Shown here piece by piece: positions 18,942 through 26,497 of a stretch of 64,000 nt of DNA. Below the pieces are notes generated by a model. It was not told where the DNA came from. It searched no databases and worked only from the letters and a program-made list of their open reading frames with translations. The translations under genes and the position numbers were made by a program. The DNA lies in contig NC_008209.1 of the NCBI RefSeq assembly GCF_000014045.1, positions 2,193,001 to 2,257,000 on the forward strand, written 5' to 3'. Position 1 is the first letter of the stretch. Each line of letters begins with the position of its first letter. Source of the stretch: Roseobacter denitrificans OCh 114. Lineage in GTDB: Bacteria; Pseudomonadota; Alphaproteobacteria; Rhodobacterales; Rhodobacteraceae.

Positions 18942-20219
18942 CTGTCCTGTTTTGCATCACTGGCCGCCGCCGCAGATTTACTGCCGCCGCTGACAGATGA
19001 GGATTTCATCGAATTCGACGTAGCGCAAGCCGCACTGGGCCAAGCGCTGTTTTATGATCCGATCCTGTCGGGCAATCGCAATATCACCTGTGCCCATTGC
19101 CATCATCCGGAATTTGGCACGGGCGATGGGCTGTCCCTCGGGATCGGGGAGGGCGGGCAGGGGCTGGGACCTGATCGCACGCCCGGTGCGGGCGCGGATC
19201 GGGTTGCCAAACGCATTCCGCGCAATGCGCCTGGCCTGTGGAATCTGGGTGCGCGTGATCTGCACACGATGTTTCATGACGGGCGGCTGAGCCTGTCGGA
19301 TATCTACGGCAACGGGTTCAATTCACCCGCGCAGGAGTGGTTGCCCGAGGGGTTGAATTCGCTGCTGGCCGCGCAGGCGCTGTTCCCCCTCGTCGCCCAG
19401 TTCGAAATGGCGGGCAATCCGGGCGAAAATGACGTGATCGGCGCGGTGCATGACCGCATTGATGCGGCATGGCCGATCCTCGCAAAACGCGTGCGCACGG
19501 ATGCTGACTATGGCCCGGCCTTCGTAGCGGCCTTTGACGAGATCGACACGGCGCAGCAGGTCAGCATCGTGCATATCGCAAATGCGCTGGCCGCCTTCAT
19601 GGCGCTGGAATGGCGCAGCACCGACAGCCCCTTTGACGCCTATCTTGCCGGGGATGAGGCGGCGTTAAACCCTGCCGAACAGGCGGGGATGGCATTGTTC
19701 TACGGCAAGGCCGCTTGCGCTGACTGCCACGCCGGATCGCTGATGAGCGATCAGAAGTTTCACGCCTTGGGCCTGCCGGCATTCGGGCCGGGTCGCACAC
19801 GCGCATTCGATCCTTATGCCCGCGATGTTGGGCGCATGGCCGAAAGCAACCGGTTGCGCGATGCCTATGCCTTTCGCACGCCGATGCTGCGCAATGTGGC
19901 TTTGACCGCCCCATATGGGCACAACGGGGCCTATCCGACGCTCGAAGGGATTATTCGCCATCATCTGGACCCGGTGGCAGCAAGGGCTGCATGGCAGCGC
20001 GAGATGGCGCAGCTTCCCGATATTGCGTGGCTTGCGGCAACGGATTTCATTCTGGGCGCTGACGCATTGGAAATGGCCCGACAGGAACGGGCAATAGCGG
20101 TGACACCCTTGCAACTGACAGATGCGGAAATCGCGCAGTTGGTCGCCTTCATGCACGCGCTGACCGGGGCAAGCGTCAATACGCCAGCGTTTGGCATACC
20201 GTCGGATTTCGTGCCTTAG
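18942..20219 (+). CDS. di-heme cytochrome c peroxidase (MauG/CcpA-like), start unclear
   Basis: The protein has two heme motifs, CAHCH (in NITCAHCHHPEF) and CADCH (in GKAACADCHAGSL), set about 220 residues apart as in bacterial cytochrome c peroxidases and MauG. Other family segments are NAPGLWNLG, TMFHDGRLSL and FRTPMLRNVALTAPYGHNG. These periplasmic enzymes reduce hydrogen peroxide or modify partner proteins. The start is a problem: the region before ADLLPPLTDED codes VLSCFASLAAA, a signal-peptide core, but no ATG, GTG or TTG is in frame near it. The ATG at 18931 is one base out of frame; one added G would give MGLVLSCFASLAAAADLL. The stop TAG is part of repeat copy B. The coordinate given begins at an in-frame CTG and is provisional. 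Confidence 0.8.
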   Translation: MSCFASLAAAADLLPPLTDEDFIEFDVAQAALGQALFYDPILSGNRNITCAHCHHPEFGTGDGLSLGIGEGGQGLGPDRTPGAGADRVAKRIPRNAPGLWNLGARDLHTMFHDGRLSLSDIYGNGFNSPAQEWLPEGLNSLLAAQALFPLVAQFEMAGNPGENDVIGAVHDRIDAAWPILAKRVRTDADYGPAFVAAFDEIDTAQQVSIVHIANALAAFMALEWRSTDSPFDAYLAGDEAALNPAEQAGMALFYGKAACADCHAGSLMSDQKFHALGLPAFGPGRTRAFDPYARDVGRMAESNRLRDAYAFRTPMLRNVALTAPYGHNGAYPTLEGIIRHHLDPVAARAAWQREMAQLPDIAWLAATDFILGADALEMARQERAIAVTPLQLTDAEIAQLVAFMHALTGASVNTPAFGIPSDFVP

Positions 20220-20312
20220 AGCGTCTGACGAAATACCTGAAACACGTAGCGCGTTGAAACCCTGAGTTTCAGGCGGCGTTACGTGCGCGAGGTTTTTCGC
20301 ATGACACTTTAT
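20216..20312 (+). repeat. dispersed palindromic repeat, copy B
   Basis: It begins TTAGAGCGTCTGACGAAATA and ends TTTTTCGCATGACACTTTA, with inner arms CGTAGCGCGTTGAAAC and TTTCAGGCGGCGTTACG. The TAG at 20217-20219 ends the peroxidase gene, and TTA at 20309-20311 is the TAA stop of the convergent beta-glucosidase gene. The element thus fills the whole space between two convergent genes. Confidence 0.9.
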
Positions 20313-21622
20313 CGTGCCAGCGCGCGGGCTATCGCGTGATAGGATGCCTTGGGCGTGCGGTGCAGCGTGTCAAAATCCACATGCACCAGACCAAAGCGTT
20401 TTTCATAGCCCAGCGACCATTCGTAATTGTCCATCAGGGACCAGAACGTATAGCCCGCCAAGGGCACGCCCGCCGCGATGGCGCGTTGGGAGGCTGCAAG
20501 ATGTGCGTCCAGATAGTCCATGCGCGCGTCATCAGGCGTGGTTGTGTCATCGGCATTGGCCATGCCGTTTTCCGTTACGTAAAGCGGCAGTGCGCCGGTG
20601 TAGTTTTGCTGTAACCACGTCAGGATATGTTCAAGGCCTTCAGGTTCTATCTCCCAACCCATCTGGGTTTTCGGCAGCGGCCCTTCGACCTCGCGCAGCG
20701 ATGGCCATGGGCCGCTGTCCGCCGCAATGCGTTTGCAGGTGTAATAGTTGACACCGAACCAGTCGAGTTTCTGCTCGATCAGGTCAAAATCATCTTCCCA
20801 GCCTTTGGGCATATGGGCCCCGAGCCCTTCGAGCACCTCGTCCGGATAGGTCCCGTGAAACAGCCCGCCCACGAAAAAGCGGTTGTAAATCGCCTCATAG
20901 CGGCGCGCGGCCTCCGACGCCTCGTGCGTGTCATCTGCGGCGTGTACATATTCAAAATTGCACACAGCGCCAAGGTTGTTCATGCCAAGGGCGCGCATGG
21001 CCTGAATGCAGCGCCCATGCGCGGTCAGCACGTGATGCATTGCATGGGCGGCGGCGCGAATATCGCGCAGACCCGGTGCTTGCAGTCCCATGAAATGGGA
21101 TAGCCACGCAACGCACCATGGCTCGTTGATGGGGGCGGCACTAAAGACACGATCGCCGATGCGTTCCATCACGATGCTGGCAAAATCGGCAAGCCAATGG
21201 GAAATGTCGGGGTTGCGCCACCCGCCCAGATCCGCGAGCGCGGCGGGCAATTCCCAGTGATAAAGCGTCGCCATAGGTTTCAGGTCACGCGCCAGCATGC
21301 CGTCAACAAGGCGGTCGTAAAAATCCAGACCCGCCTGATTGACCGTGCCACGCCCCTCGGGCAGCACCCGCGCCCAGCTGGTGGAAAAGCGATAGGCATC
21401 AAGGCCCATCGCCTGCATCAGATCGAGATCCTCCTCCCAGCGGGAATAGTGATCGCAGGCGATCTGCCCATGCTCTGCCCGCACCACATTGCCCGGTGTT
21501 GCGGCGAAGGTGTCCCAATGCGTCGGCCCCGCGCCCCCGAACCCATGTCCTTCGATCTGATAGCTGGAGGTTGCGGCGGCAAACAGGAAGCCCGGCGGAA
21601 AGCTGCTGCGGGAAAACTTCAT
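20309..21622 (-). CDS. GH1 beta-glucosidase
   Basis: The 437-residue glycosidase has GH1 motifs: N-terminal FLFAAATSSYQIEG, the acid/base glutamate in INEPW, the nucleophile glutamate in YVTENGMA, and SLMDNYEWSLGY near the C-terminus. It hydrolyses beta-glucosides to glucose. There is no signal peptide, so it acts in the cytosol on imported oligosaccharides. The ATG at 21622 has AAAGGT upstream and gives a family-standard length. It lies 13 bases after the LacI-type gene, in its operon, next to the divergent alpha-glucoside importer. The stop codon is provided by repeat copy B. Confidence 0.92.
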   Translation of the reverse strand: MKFSRSSFPPGFLFAAATSSYQIEGHGFGGAGPTHWDTFAATPGNVVRAEHGQIACDHYSRWEEDLDLMQAMGLDAYRFSTSWARVLPEGRGTVNQAGLDFYDRLVDGMLARDLKPMATLYHWELPAALADLGGWRNPDISHWLADFASIVMERIGDRVFSAAPINEPWCVAWLSHFMGLQAPGLRDIRAAAHAMHHVLTAHGRCIQAMRALGMNNLGAVCNFEYVHAADDTHEASEAARRYEAIYNRFFVGGLFHGTYPDEVLEGLGAHMPKGWEDDFDLIEQKLDWFGVNYYTCKRIAADSGPWPSLREVEGPLPKTQMGWEIEPEGLEHILTWLQQNYTGALPLYVTENGMANADDTTTPDDARMDYLDAHLAASQRAIAAGVPLAGYTFWSLMDNYEWSLGYEKRFGLVHVDFDTLHRTPKASYHAIARALAR

Positions 21623-21635
21623 GATGGGGATACCT

Positions 21636-22664
21636 TTATGCGTAAGGACCGGGGCCAGTGGAAGCACCCTGGACAAATTCAGCTTCCCACAGTTCGCAGG
21701 GCAGTTCGGTGCCGGGTGTTTTGATCCGTTCAAGCAGCAGGGTCGCGCAGCGTGCACCGGCGGCCTGCACCGAGGAGCGCATCGCCGTAAACTGCGGCGT
21801 GCGCCCGGCATTGGGCAAATAGGAGATATCATCGTCAAAGCAGATCACCGACACGTCCTTGCCGATGCGCAGCCCGCGTTCTTCGATGGCGCGTTTCACC
21901 CCGAGGGCGATCACGATGGAGGAGGCGACAAAGGCCGTCGGCGGGTTCTGTTGTGCAAGGCTTTCGAAGGCCGCCATGTAGCCATTGGGCTCCGACATGT
22001 CGCCGGACCGCACAAGGCACGCATCCGCCGCGATCCCCGAACCCGCCAGTGCAGCCTCATAACCGGCGCGCCTGCGCACCGCGAAGTCCATTTGCGCGCG
22101 CCCGTTGATCAGGGCGATGCGTCTGTGGCCAAGGTCAATCAGATGTTGTGTCGCTGCCTTGATGGCGCGGTGGTTGTTCACGTCCAGCCACGCATAGGGC
22201 GTGTCGATCCCGGAGGCCCGCCCGTGCACCATGAAGGGGATGTTCAGTTCGAGCAGGCGGGCAATGCGCGGATCATCACAGGTCGGGCCCTGCACGATGA
22301 CCCCATCTACCGCACCCCGTTCCGCAAAGGCGCTATAGGAGTCCAGTTCATCGTCATCCCGAACAATCGACAGGGTCATGGTGTAGCCATGTTCGGCATA
22401 GACCAGCCCCGCGCCAGCCATGAAATCCGAAAACACCATATTGACCAACTCGCTTTGCTTGGACAGGGGGATCACATGGCCCACCGATCTGGATTTGCCC
22501 GTAGCGAGGGTCTGGGCGCGCACATTGGGGCGGTAATGGTACTTTTCAGCGGCTTCCGTCACACGCTTGCGGGTCGCCTCATTGACTTCGGGGTATCCGT
22601 TCAGGGCGCGACTGACCGTCGTTTGCGACAGTTTCAGCCGTTTTGACAATTCTCTGAGGTTCAA
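21636..22664 (-). CDS. aglR: LacI-family repressor of the agl operon
   Basis: The 342-residue regulator has a LacI helix-turn-helix (MNLRELSKRLKLSQTTVSRALNGYPEV) with hinge, followed by a periplasmic-binding-like sugar domain. The start is TTG, with GAGG eight bases upstream; there is no ATG near. It is divergent from aglEFGAK, as aglR is in Sinorhizobium meliloti, and two operators with the LacI-type core AAAGCGCTTT lie in the shared upstream region. It should repress both directions until an alpha-glucoside or its product binds. Confidence 0.9.
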   Translation of the reverse strand: MNLRELSKRLKLSQTTVSRALNGYPEVNEATRKRVTEAAEKYHYRPNVRAQTLATGKSRSVGHVIPLSKQSELVNMVFSDFMAGAGLVYAEHGYTMTLSIVRDDDELDSYSAFAERGAVDGVIVQGPTCDDPRIARLLELNIPFMVHGRASGIDTPYAWLDVNNHRAIKAATQHLIDLGHRRIALINGRAQMDFAVRRRAGYEAALAGSGIAADACLVRSGDMSEPNGYMAAFESLAQQNPPTAFVASSIVIALGVKRAIEERGLRIGKDVSVICFDDDISYLPNAGRTPQFTAMRSSVQAAGARCATLLLERIKTPGTELPCELWEAEFVQGASTGPGPYA

Positions 22665-22752
22665 GGTCCGGCCTCATTGGTGGCATCACAGGGGTGCATG
22701 GCCGAGGGGCGCATGCGTCGAGTCACCGGATATCATGCCACCAGCCGCGCCA

Positions 22753-22772
22753 TTCTCAAAGCGCTTTGAGAA
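22753..22772. promoter_or_regulatory. AglR operator O1 (perfect 20-bp palindrome)
   Basis: TTCTCAAAGCGCTTTGAGAA is a perfect palindrome with the CG centre typical of LacI-family operators. It lies 89 bases before the aglR start and upstream of a -35-like TTGACA at 22798-22803. Confidence 0.85.
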
Positions 22773-22833
22773 AATTGTGACAGAACGATAACGCGAGTTG
22801 ACAGAATTGCACGCATAGGTCACGTTTTAGGCA

Positions 22834-22849
22834 TCCAAAGCGCTTTGAG
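22834..22849. promoter_or_regulatory. AglR operator O2
   Basis: TCCAAAGCGCTTTGAG contains the 12-bp perfect palindrome CAAAGCGCTTTG. It lies 73 bases before aglE, downstream of the -35-like TTGACA. A third, weaker copy of the core (AAAAGCGCTGA, 22858-22868) follows 11 bases on. O1 and O2 centres are 79 bp apart, close to a whole number of helical turns, which would suit looping. Confidence 0.75.
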
Positions 22850-22921
22850 GCGATTCTAAAAGCGCTGACAGAGAAACATACGAGACCGGTGAAGACACCG
22901 GCTCAACGGGAGGACATCACA

Positions 22922-24274
22922 ATGGCACGGTTTTACGCCGGCGCAGCGGCGCTGGCTTTATTCGCAGGGGCGGCTTATGCCGACGGGCATCAGCCTTTTG
23001 CCGTGGGTGAGGGCGATTTCAACTGGGACAGTTATCAGGCCTTTGCCGATAAATATGACCTGAGCGGCCAGACGGTCGAGATCACCGGCGCATGGACCGG
23101 CAATGAAAAGGAAAAAGTCGACATCGTCTTTTCCTATTTCGAAAGCGCCACGGGCGCGACCGTCAATTATTCCGGGTCAGACAGTTTTGAACAGGACATC
23201 GTGATTTCGGCCCGCTCCGGTTCCGCGCCCAACCTCGCGGCCTTCCCGCAACCGGGTCTTGCGGCGGATCTGGCCAGTCAGGGGCTGCTGACGCCGCTTC
23301 CCGAGGGATCAGCGGAATGGGTTGCCGAGAATTTTGCCGCAGGACAGTCCTGGGTGGACCTTGGCACCTATGCCAATGATCAGGGCGAAGAGGACATCTA
23401 TGGTCTGTTCTACCGCGTGGATGTGAAATCGCTGGTCTGGTATTCGCCGATTGCCTTTGATGAATCCGGCTATGACATTCCCGAAACGATGGAAGAGCTC
23501 AAAGAACTCACCGACATGATCGTTGAGGACGGGGGCACACCATGGTGCATCGGTCTTGGATCCGGGGCCGCGACGGGCTGGCCTGCGACGGACTGGGTCG
23601 AAGAGATGATGCTGCGCACGCAGTCGCCTGAAGACTATGACGCATGGGTGTCAAACGAGATGAAGTTTGACGATCCAAAGGTCATCGCCGCCATGGAAGA
23701 GTTCGGCTATTTCGCGCTGAATGATGACTATGTGGATGGCGGCAGCGAAGCGGTGGCGAACACGGATTTCCGCGACAGCCCGACAGGTCTCTTCTCGATC
23801 CCGCCCAAGTGCTACATGCACCGTCAGGCGTCTTTCATCCCGGCGTTTTTCCCGGAAGGCACGCAGGCGGGTGAAGATGTCGATTTCTTCTACTTCCCGG
23901 CCTATGAGAGCAAAGACCTCGGCAAGCCGGTTCTGGGGGCAGGGGCGCTGTTCGCGATCACCAACCCGTCCGAGGCGACAAACGCCATGATCGAGTTCCT
24001 GAAAACCCCGATCAGCCATGAATTGTGGATGGCGCAGGGCGGGTTCCTGACACCGCACAAGGGCGTGAACCCTGCAACCTACATGGACGACAGTCTGCGC
24101 GCGCAGGGTGAAATCCTGCTGGGCGCGACCACCTTCCGCTTTGATGCATCCGACCTGATGCCGGGCGAGATCGGCGCGGGCGCTTTCTGGACGGGCATGG
24201 TGGATTACACCACCGGCACGCCCGCGGCAGAGGTCGCCAAAGGTATTCAGGACCGCTGGGACGCGATCCAGTAA
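22922..24274 (+). CDS. aglE: alpha-glucoside ABC transporter substrate-binding protein
   Basis: The 450-residue periplasmic protein has a signal peptide (MARFYAGAAALALFAGAAYA). It belongs to the carbohydrate-binding family 1 type, with GAWTGNEKEKVDIVFSYFE and ALFAITNPSEATNAMIEFLK. The ATG at 22922 follows GGGAGGA; an upstream ATG at 22889 would put the signal peptide inside the chain. It is the first gene of an operon in the order aglE-F-G-A-K, the same as in Sinorhizobium meliloti, where the system takes up sucrose, maltose and trehalose. A strong hairpin after its stop probably keeps its mRNA more abundant than the permease part. Confidence 0.92.
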   Translation: MARFYAGAAALALFAGAAYADGHQPFAVGEGDFNWDSYQAFADKYDLSGQTVEITGAWTGNEKEKVDIVFSYFESATGATVNYSGSDSFEQDIVISARSGSAPNLAAFPQPGLAADLASQGLLTPLPEGSAEWVAENFAAGQSWVDLGTYANDQGEEDIYGLFYRVDVKSLVWYSPIAFDESGYDIPETMEELKELTDMIVEDGGTPWCIGLGSGAATGWPATDWVEEMMLRTQSPEDYDAWVSNEMKFDDPKVIAAMEEFGYFALNDDYVDGGSEAVANTDFRDSPTGLFSIPPKCYMHRQASFIPAFFPEGTQAGEDVDFFYFPAYESKDLGKPVLGAGALFAITNPSEATNAMIEFLKTPISHELWMAQGGFLTPHKGVNPATYMDDSLRAQGEILLGATTFRFDASDLMPGEIGAGAFWTGMVDYTTGTPAAEVAKGIQDRWDAIQ

Positions 24275-24292
24275 GTACCGCCTAGATCACTT

Positions 24293-24319
24293 CGCCCGGC
24301 AGGAACACCCTGCCGGGCG
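24293..24319 (+). terminator. intercistronic hairpin between aglE and aglF
   Basis: A perfect 11-bp stem CGCCCGGCAGG / CCTGCCGGGCG with a 5-base loop (AACAC) lies 19 bases after the aglE stop. No T run follows, so it is more likely an mRNA-stabilising 3' structure that keeps the binding protein transcript than a full terminator. Confidence 0.75.
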
Positions 24320-24349
24320 GATCACATGTCATCCTGGGGAGCGTCTGAT

Positions 24350-25330
24350 ATGTCACCACTCGTGCAAGGAATGTTGACCATCTTTATCGGTGTCGGTGGA
24401 TGTGTCGGATATTTCTACCTGTCGAACCTGATCCTCGACAAAGTGATTTTCCCGGCCAGGGGCGACAACCCCGGGATCAACATCAACCGTGCCAACCTAG
24501 TGCGGCCCTGGTTGTTTCTGTTTCCGGCGATGGCTGCCTTGGGCCTCTACCTTGTTTATCCGGTGGTCGGTTCGTTCTGGCGGTCCCTCTACAACCGGTC
24601 GGGCGACGAATTCATTGGCTTTGGCAATTACGCGGTCATGTTCAGCGATGACGGCTTTCAGGTGGCATTGTTCAACAACTTCCTGTGGGTTCTGATCGTG
24701 CCCGCCGGGGCCACGTTCCTTGGCCTGCTGGTGGCGCAGCTGACGGATCGGCTCAAATGGGGCAATATCGCAAAATCGCTGATCTTCATGCCGATGGCGA
24801 TTTCCTTCGTAGGCGCGTCGCTGATCTGGAAATTCGTCTACGCAAACAACGCGGATATTGGTCTGATCAACGCGCTGCGCGACTTCTTCGGCGCCGAAGA
24901 ACCGCTCGACGTGCTGCAGGTGCGGTTCTGGAACAATTTCTTTCTGATGGTGATCCTGATCTGGATCCAGACCGGGTTCGCCATGGTCATTCTGTCGGCG
25001 GCCCTGCGTGGCATCCCCGAAGAGACCGTAGAGGCCGCGATCATCGACGGGGCCAACCCGTTTCAGGTGTTCTTCAAGATCAAGGTGCCGCAGATCATGG
25101 GCACGATTGTCGTGGTCTGGACGACGATCACCATCCTCGTGCTCAAGGTTTTCGATATCGTTTACACCATGACGGGCGGTAACTTCGGCACCGAAATCCT
25201 GCCCAGTTACATGATGTCCTACATGTTCCGGGATGACGGGCGCGCGACCGCGGTGGCCTTTGTCATCATGATCATCGTGTTACCGGTGATGATCTGGAAC
25301 ATCCGTCAAGCCCGCGCGGAGATGAGGTAA
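24350..25330 (+). CDS. aglF: alpha-glucoside ABC transporter permease AglF
   Basis: The 326-residue inner-membrane protein has about seven helices, with the EAA loop that contacts the ATPase (EAAIIDGANPFQVFFKIKVP) near residue 236. An ATG at 24350 is nine bases after GGGGAG; the earlier in-frame ATG at 24326 lies nearer to the hairpin and lacks a ribosome site. It pairs with AglG to form the channel for alpha-glucosides. AglG begins 3 bases downstream. Confidence 0.92.
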   Translation: MSPLVQGMLTIFIGVGGCVGYFYLSNLILDKVIFPARGDNPGININRANLVRPWLFLFPAMAALGLYLVYPVVGSFWRSLYNRSGDEFIGFGNYAVMFSDDGFQVALFNNFLWVLIVPAGATFLGLLVAQLTDRLKWGNIAKSLIFMPMAISFVGASLIWKFVYANNADIGLINALRDFFGAEEPLDVLQVRFWNNFFLMVILIWIQTGFAMVILSAALRGIPEETVEAAIIDGANPFQVFFKIKVPQIMGTIVVVWTTITILVLKVFDIVYTMTGGNFGTEILPSYMMSYMFRDDGRATAVAFVIMIIVLPVMIWNIRQARAEMR

Positions 25331-25333
25331 GCC

Positions 25334-26483
25334 ATGGATAATATTGCTGGAACGAAGTCTTCGCTCGGATGGGCCGTCAATATCTCGGTGGTGTTTCTGG
25401 TCCTGCTCTGGCTGATCCCCACTGTGGGGCTGCTGGTCTCCTCCTTTCGCGACCGCGACCAGATCACGGCGACGGGCTGGTGGTTGTCCCCCTTCGCGGT
25501 AGAGCAGAATTTTCAGGCGCGCATCCCGGCCGAGGAGGCCGTGCGGGATGGGGATTACTTCGTCATTCAGGGCAACATCTTTTCAGGTGGCGAGAATGAA
25601 ATCATCCGCTTTGGCGGCACACGTTCGGCCCCGACCGCCTTTGCCCCGGGAGAGACCGCGGATCTGCGCCGGGACCGCTCGCTGACTGTCGAGGCAAACG
25701 GCGATTTCATCTACAAGAACCCCAATGAAATCACGCGCGATCCCAGCATCTATTACTCCAGCGCCACGCCGCCGAGTTTTTCATTGGATAACTATCGAAC
25801 GATCCTGTTTTCCAACAACATGGATGTGGCCTTTATCAACACGTTTACCGTGACGATCCCTGCCACCATCATCCCGATCCTGATTGCGGCCTTTGCGGCT
25901 TACGCGCTTGCGTGGATGGATTTCAAGGGACGCGGTTTCCTGATCGCGATGGTCGTCGGGCTGCTTGTCGTGCCTTTGCAACTGGCGCTGGTGCCGCTGT
26001 TGCAGTTTCATAACCAGGTCGGCATCGGGCAGAGCTTCCTTGGGATTTGGATGGCGCACACGGGCTTCGGCCTGCCGCTCGCGATTTATCTGTTGCGAAA
26101 TTATATGGTGGGTCTGCCGCGCGATATTTATGGTGGGTCTGCCGCGCGATATTATCGAGTCTGCGAAAGTCGATGGCGCGACCGATTTTCAGGTCTTTAC
26201 CAAGATCGTGCTGCCGCTGAGCTTTCCGGCCCTTGCTTCCTTTGCGATCTTTCAGTTCCTCTGGGTCTGGAATGACCTGCTGGTGGCCAAGGTGTTTTTG
26301 CCTTCCAACTCGGAAAGCTGGGTCATGACGGTGAAGATCGCCGATGACCTTCTGGGCTCGCGCGGCGGGGACTGGGGCATTCTGGCAGGGGCGGCCTTTA
26401 TCTCGATCGCTGTGCCGCTGATCGTGTTTTTCACAATGCAACGCTATCTGGTGCGCGGTCTGCTGGCCGGCTCCGTCAAGTAG
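25334..26483 (+). pseudogene. aglG: alpha-glucoside permease AglG, frameshifted by a 25-bp tandem duplication
   Basis: The first frame encodes the AglG N-terminal helix, the large periplasmic insert special to AglG (about residues 55-145), and several helices up to NYMVGLPRDI. It then changes to an unrelated tail that stops at 26275. The correct continuation, IIESAKVDGATDFQVFTKIVLP (the EAA loop) through the last helices to a stop at 26483, lies one frame over. A perfect 25-bp duplication at 26104-26153 causes the shift. Removing one copy restores a 374-residue protein. As it stands the product lacks its ATPase-contact loop and last helices and should not work. A sequencing error is unlikely for an exact 25-bp repeat, but a misassembly or reversible slippage is possible. 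Confidence 0.9.
26104..26153 (+). repeat. perfect 25-bp tandem duplication inside aglG
   Basis: Two identical, adjacent 25-base copies (26104-26128 and 26129-26153) each start TATGGTGGGTCTGCC and end GCGCGATATT. Since 25 is not a multiple of three, the second copy shifts the aglG frame. Loss of one copy by slippage or recombination would restore it. Confidence 0.97.
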
Positions 26484-26497
26484 GAAAGAACTGCTCC

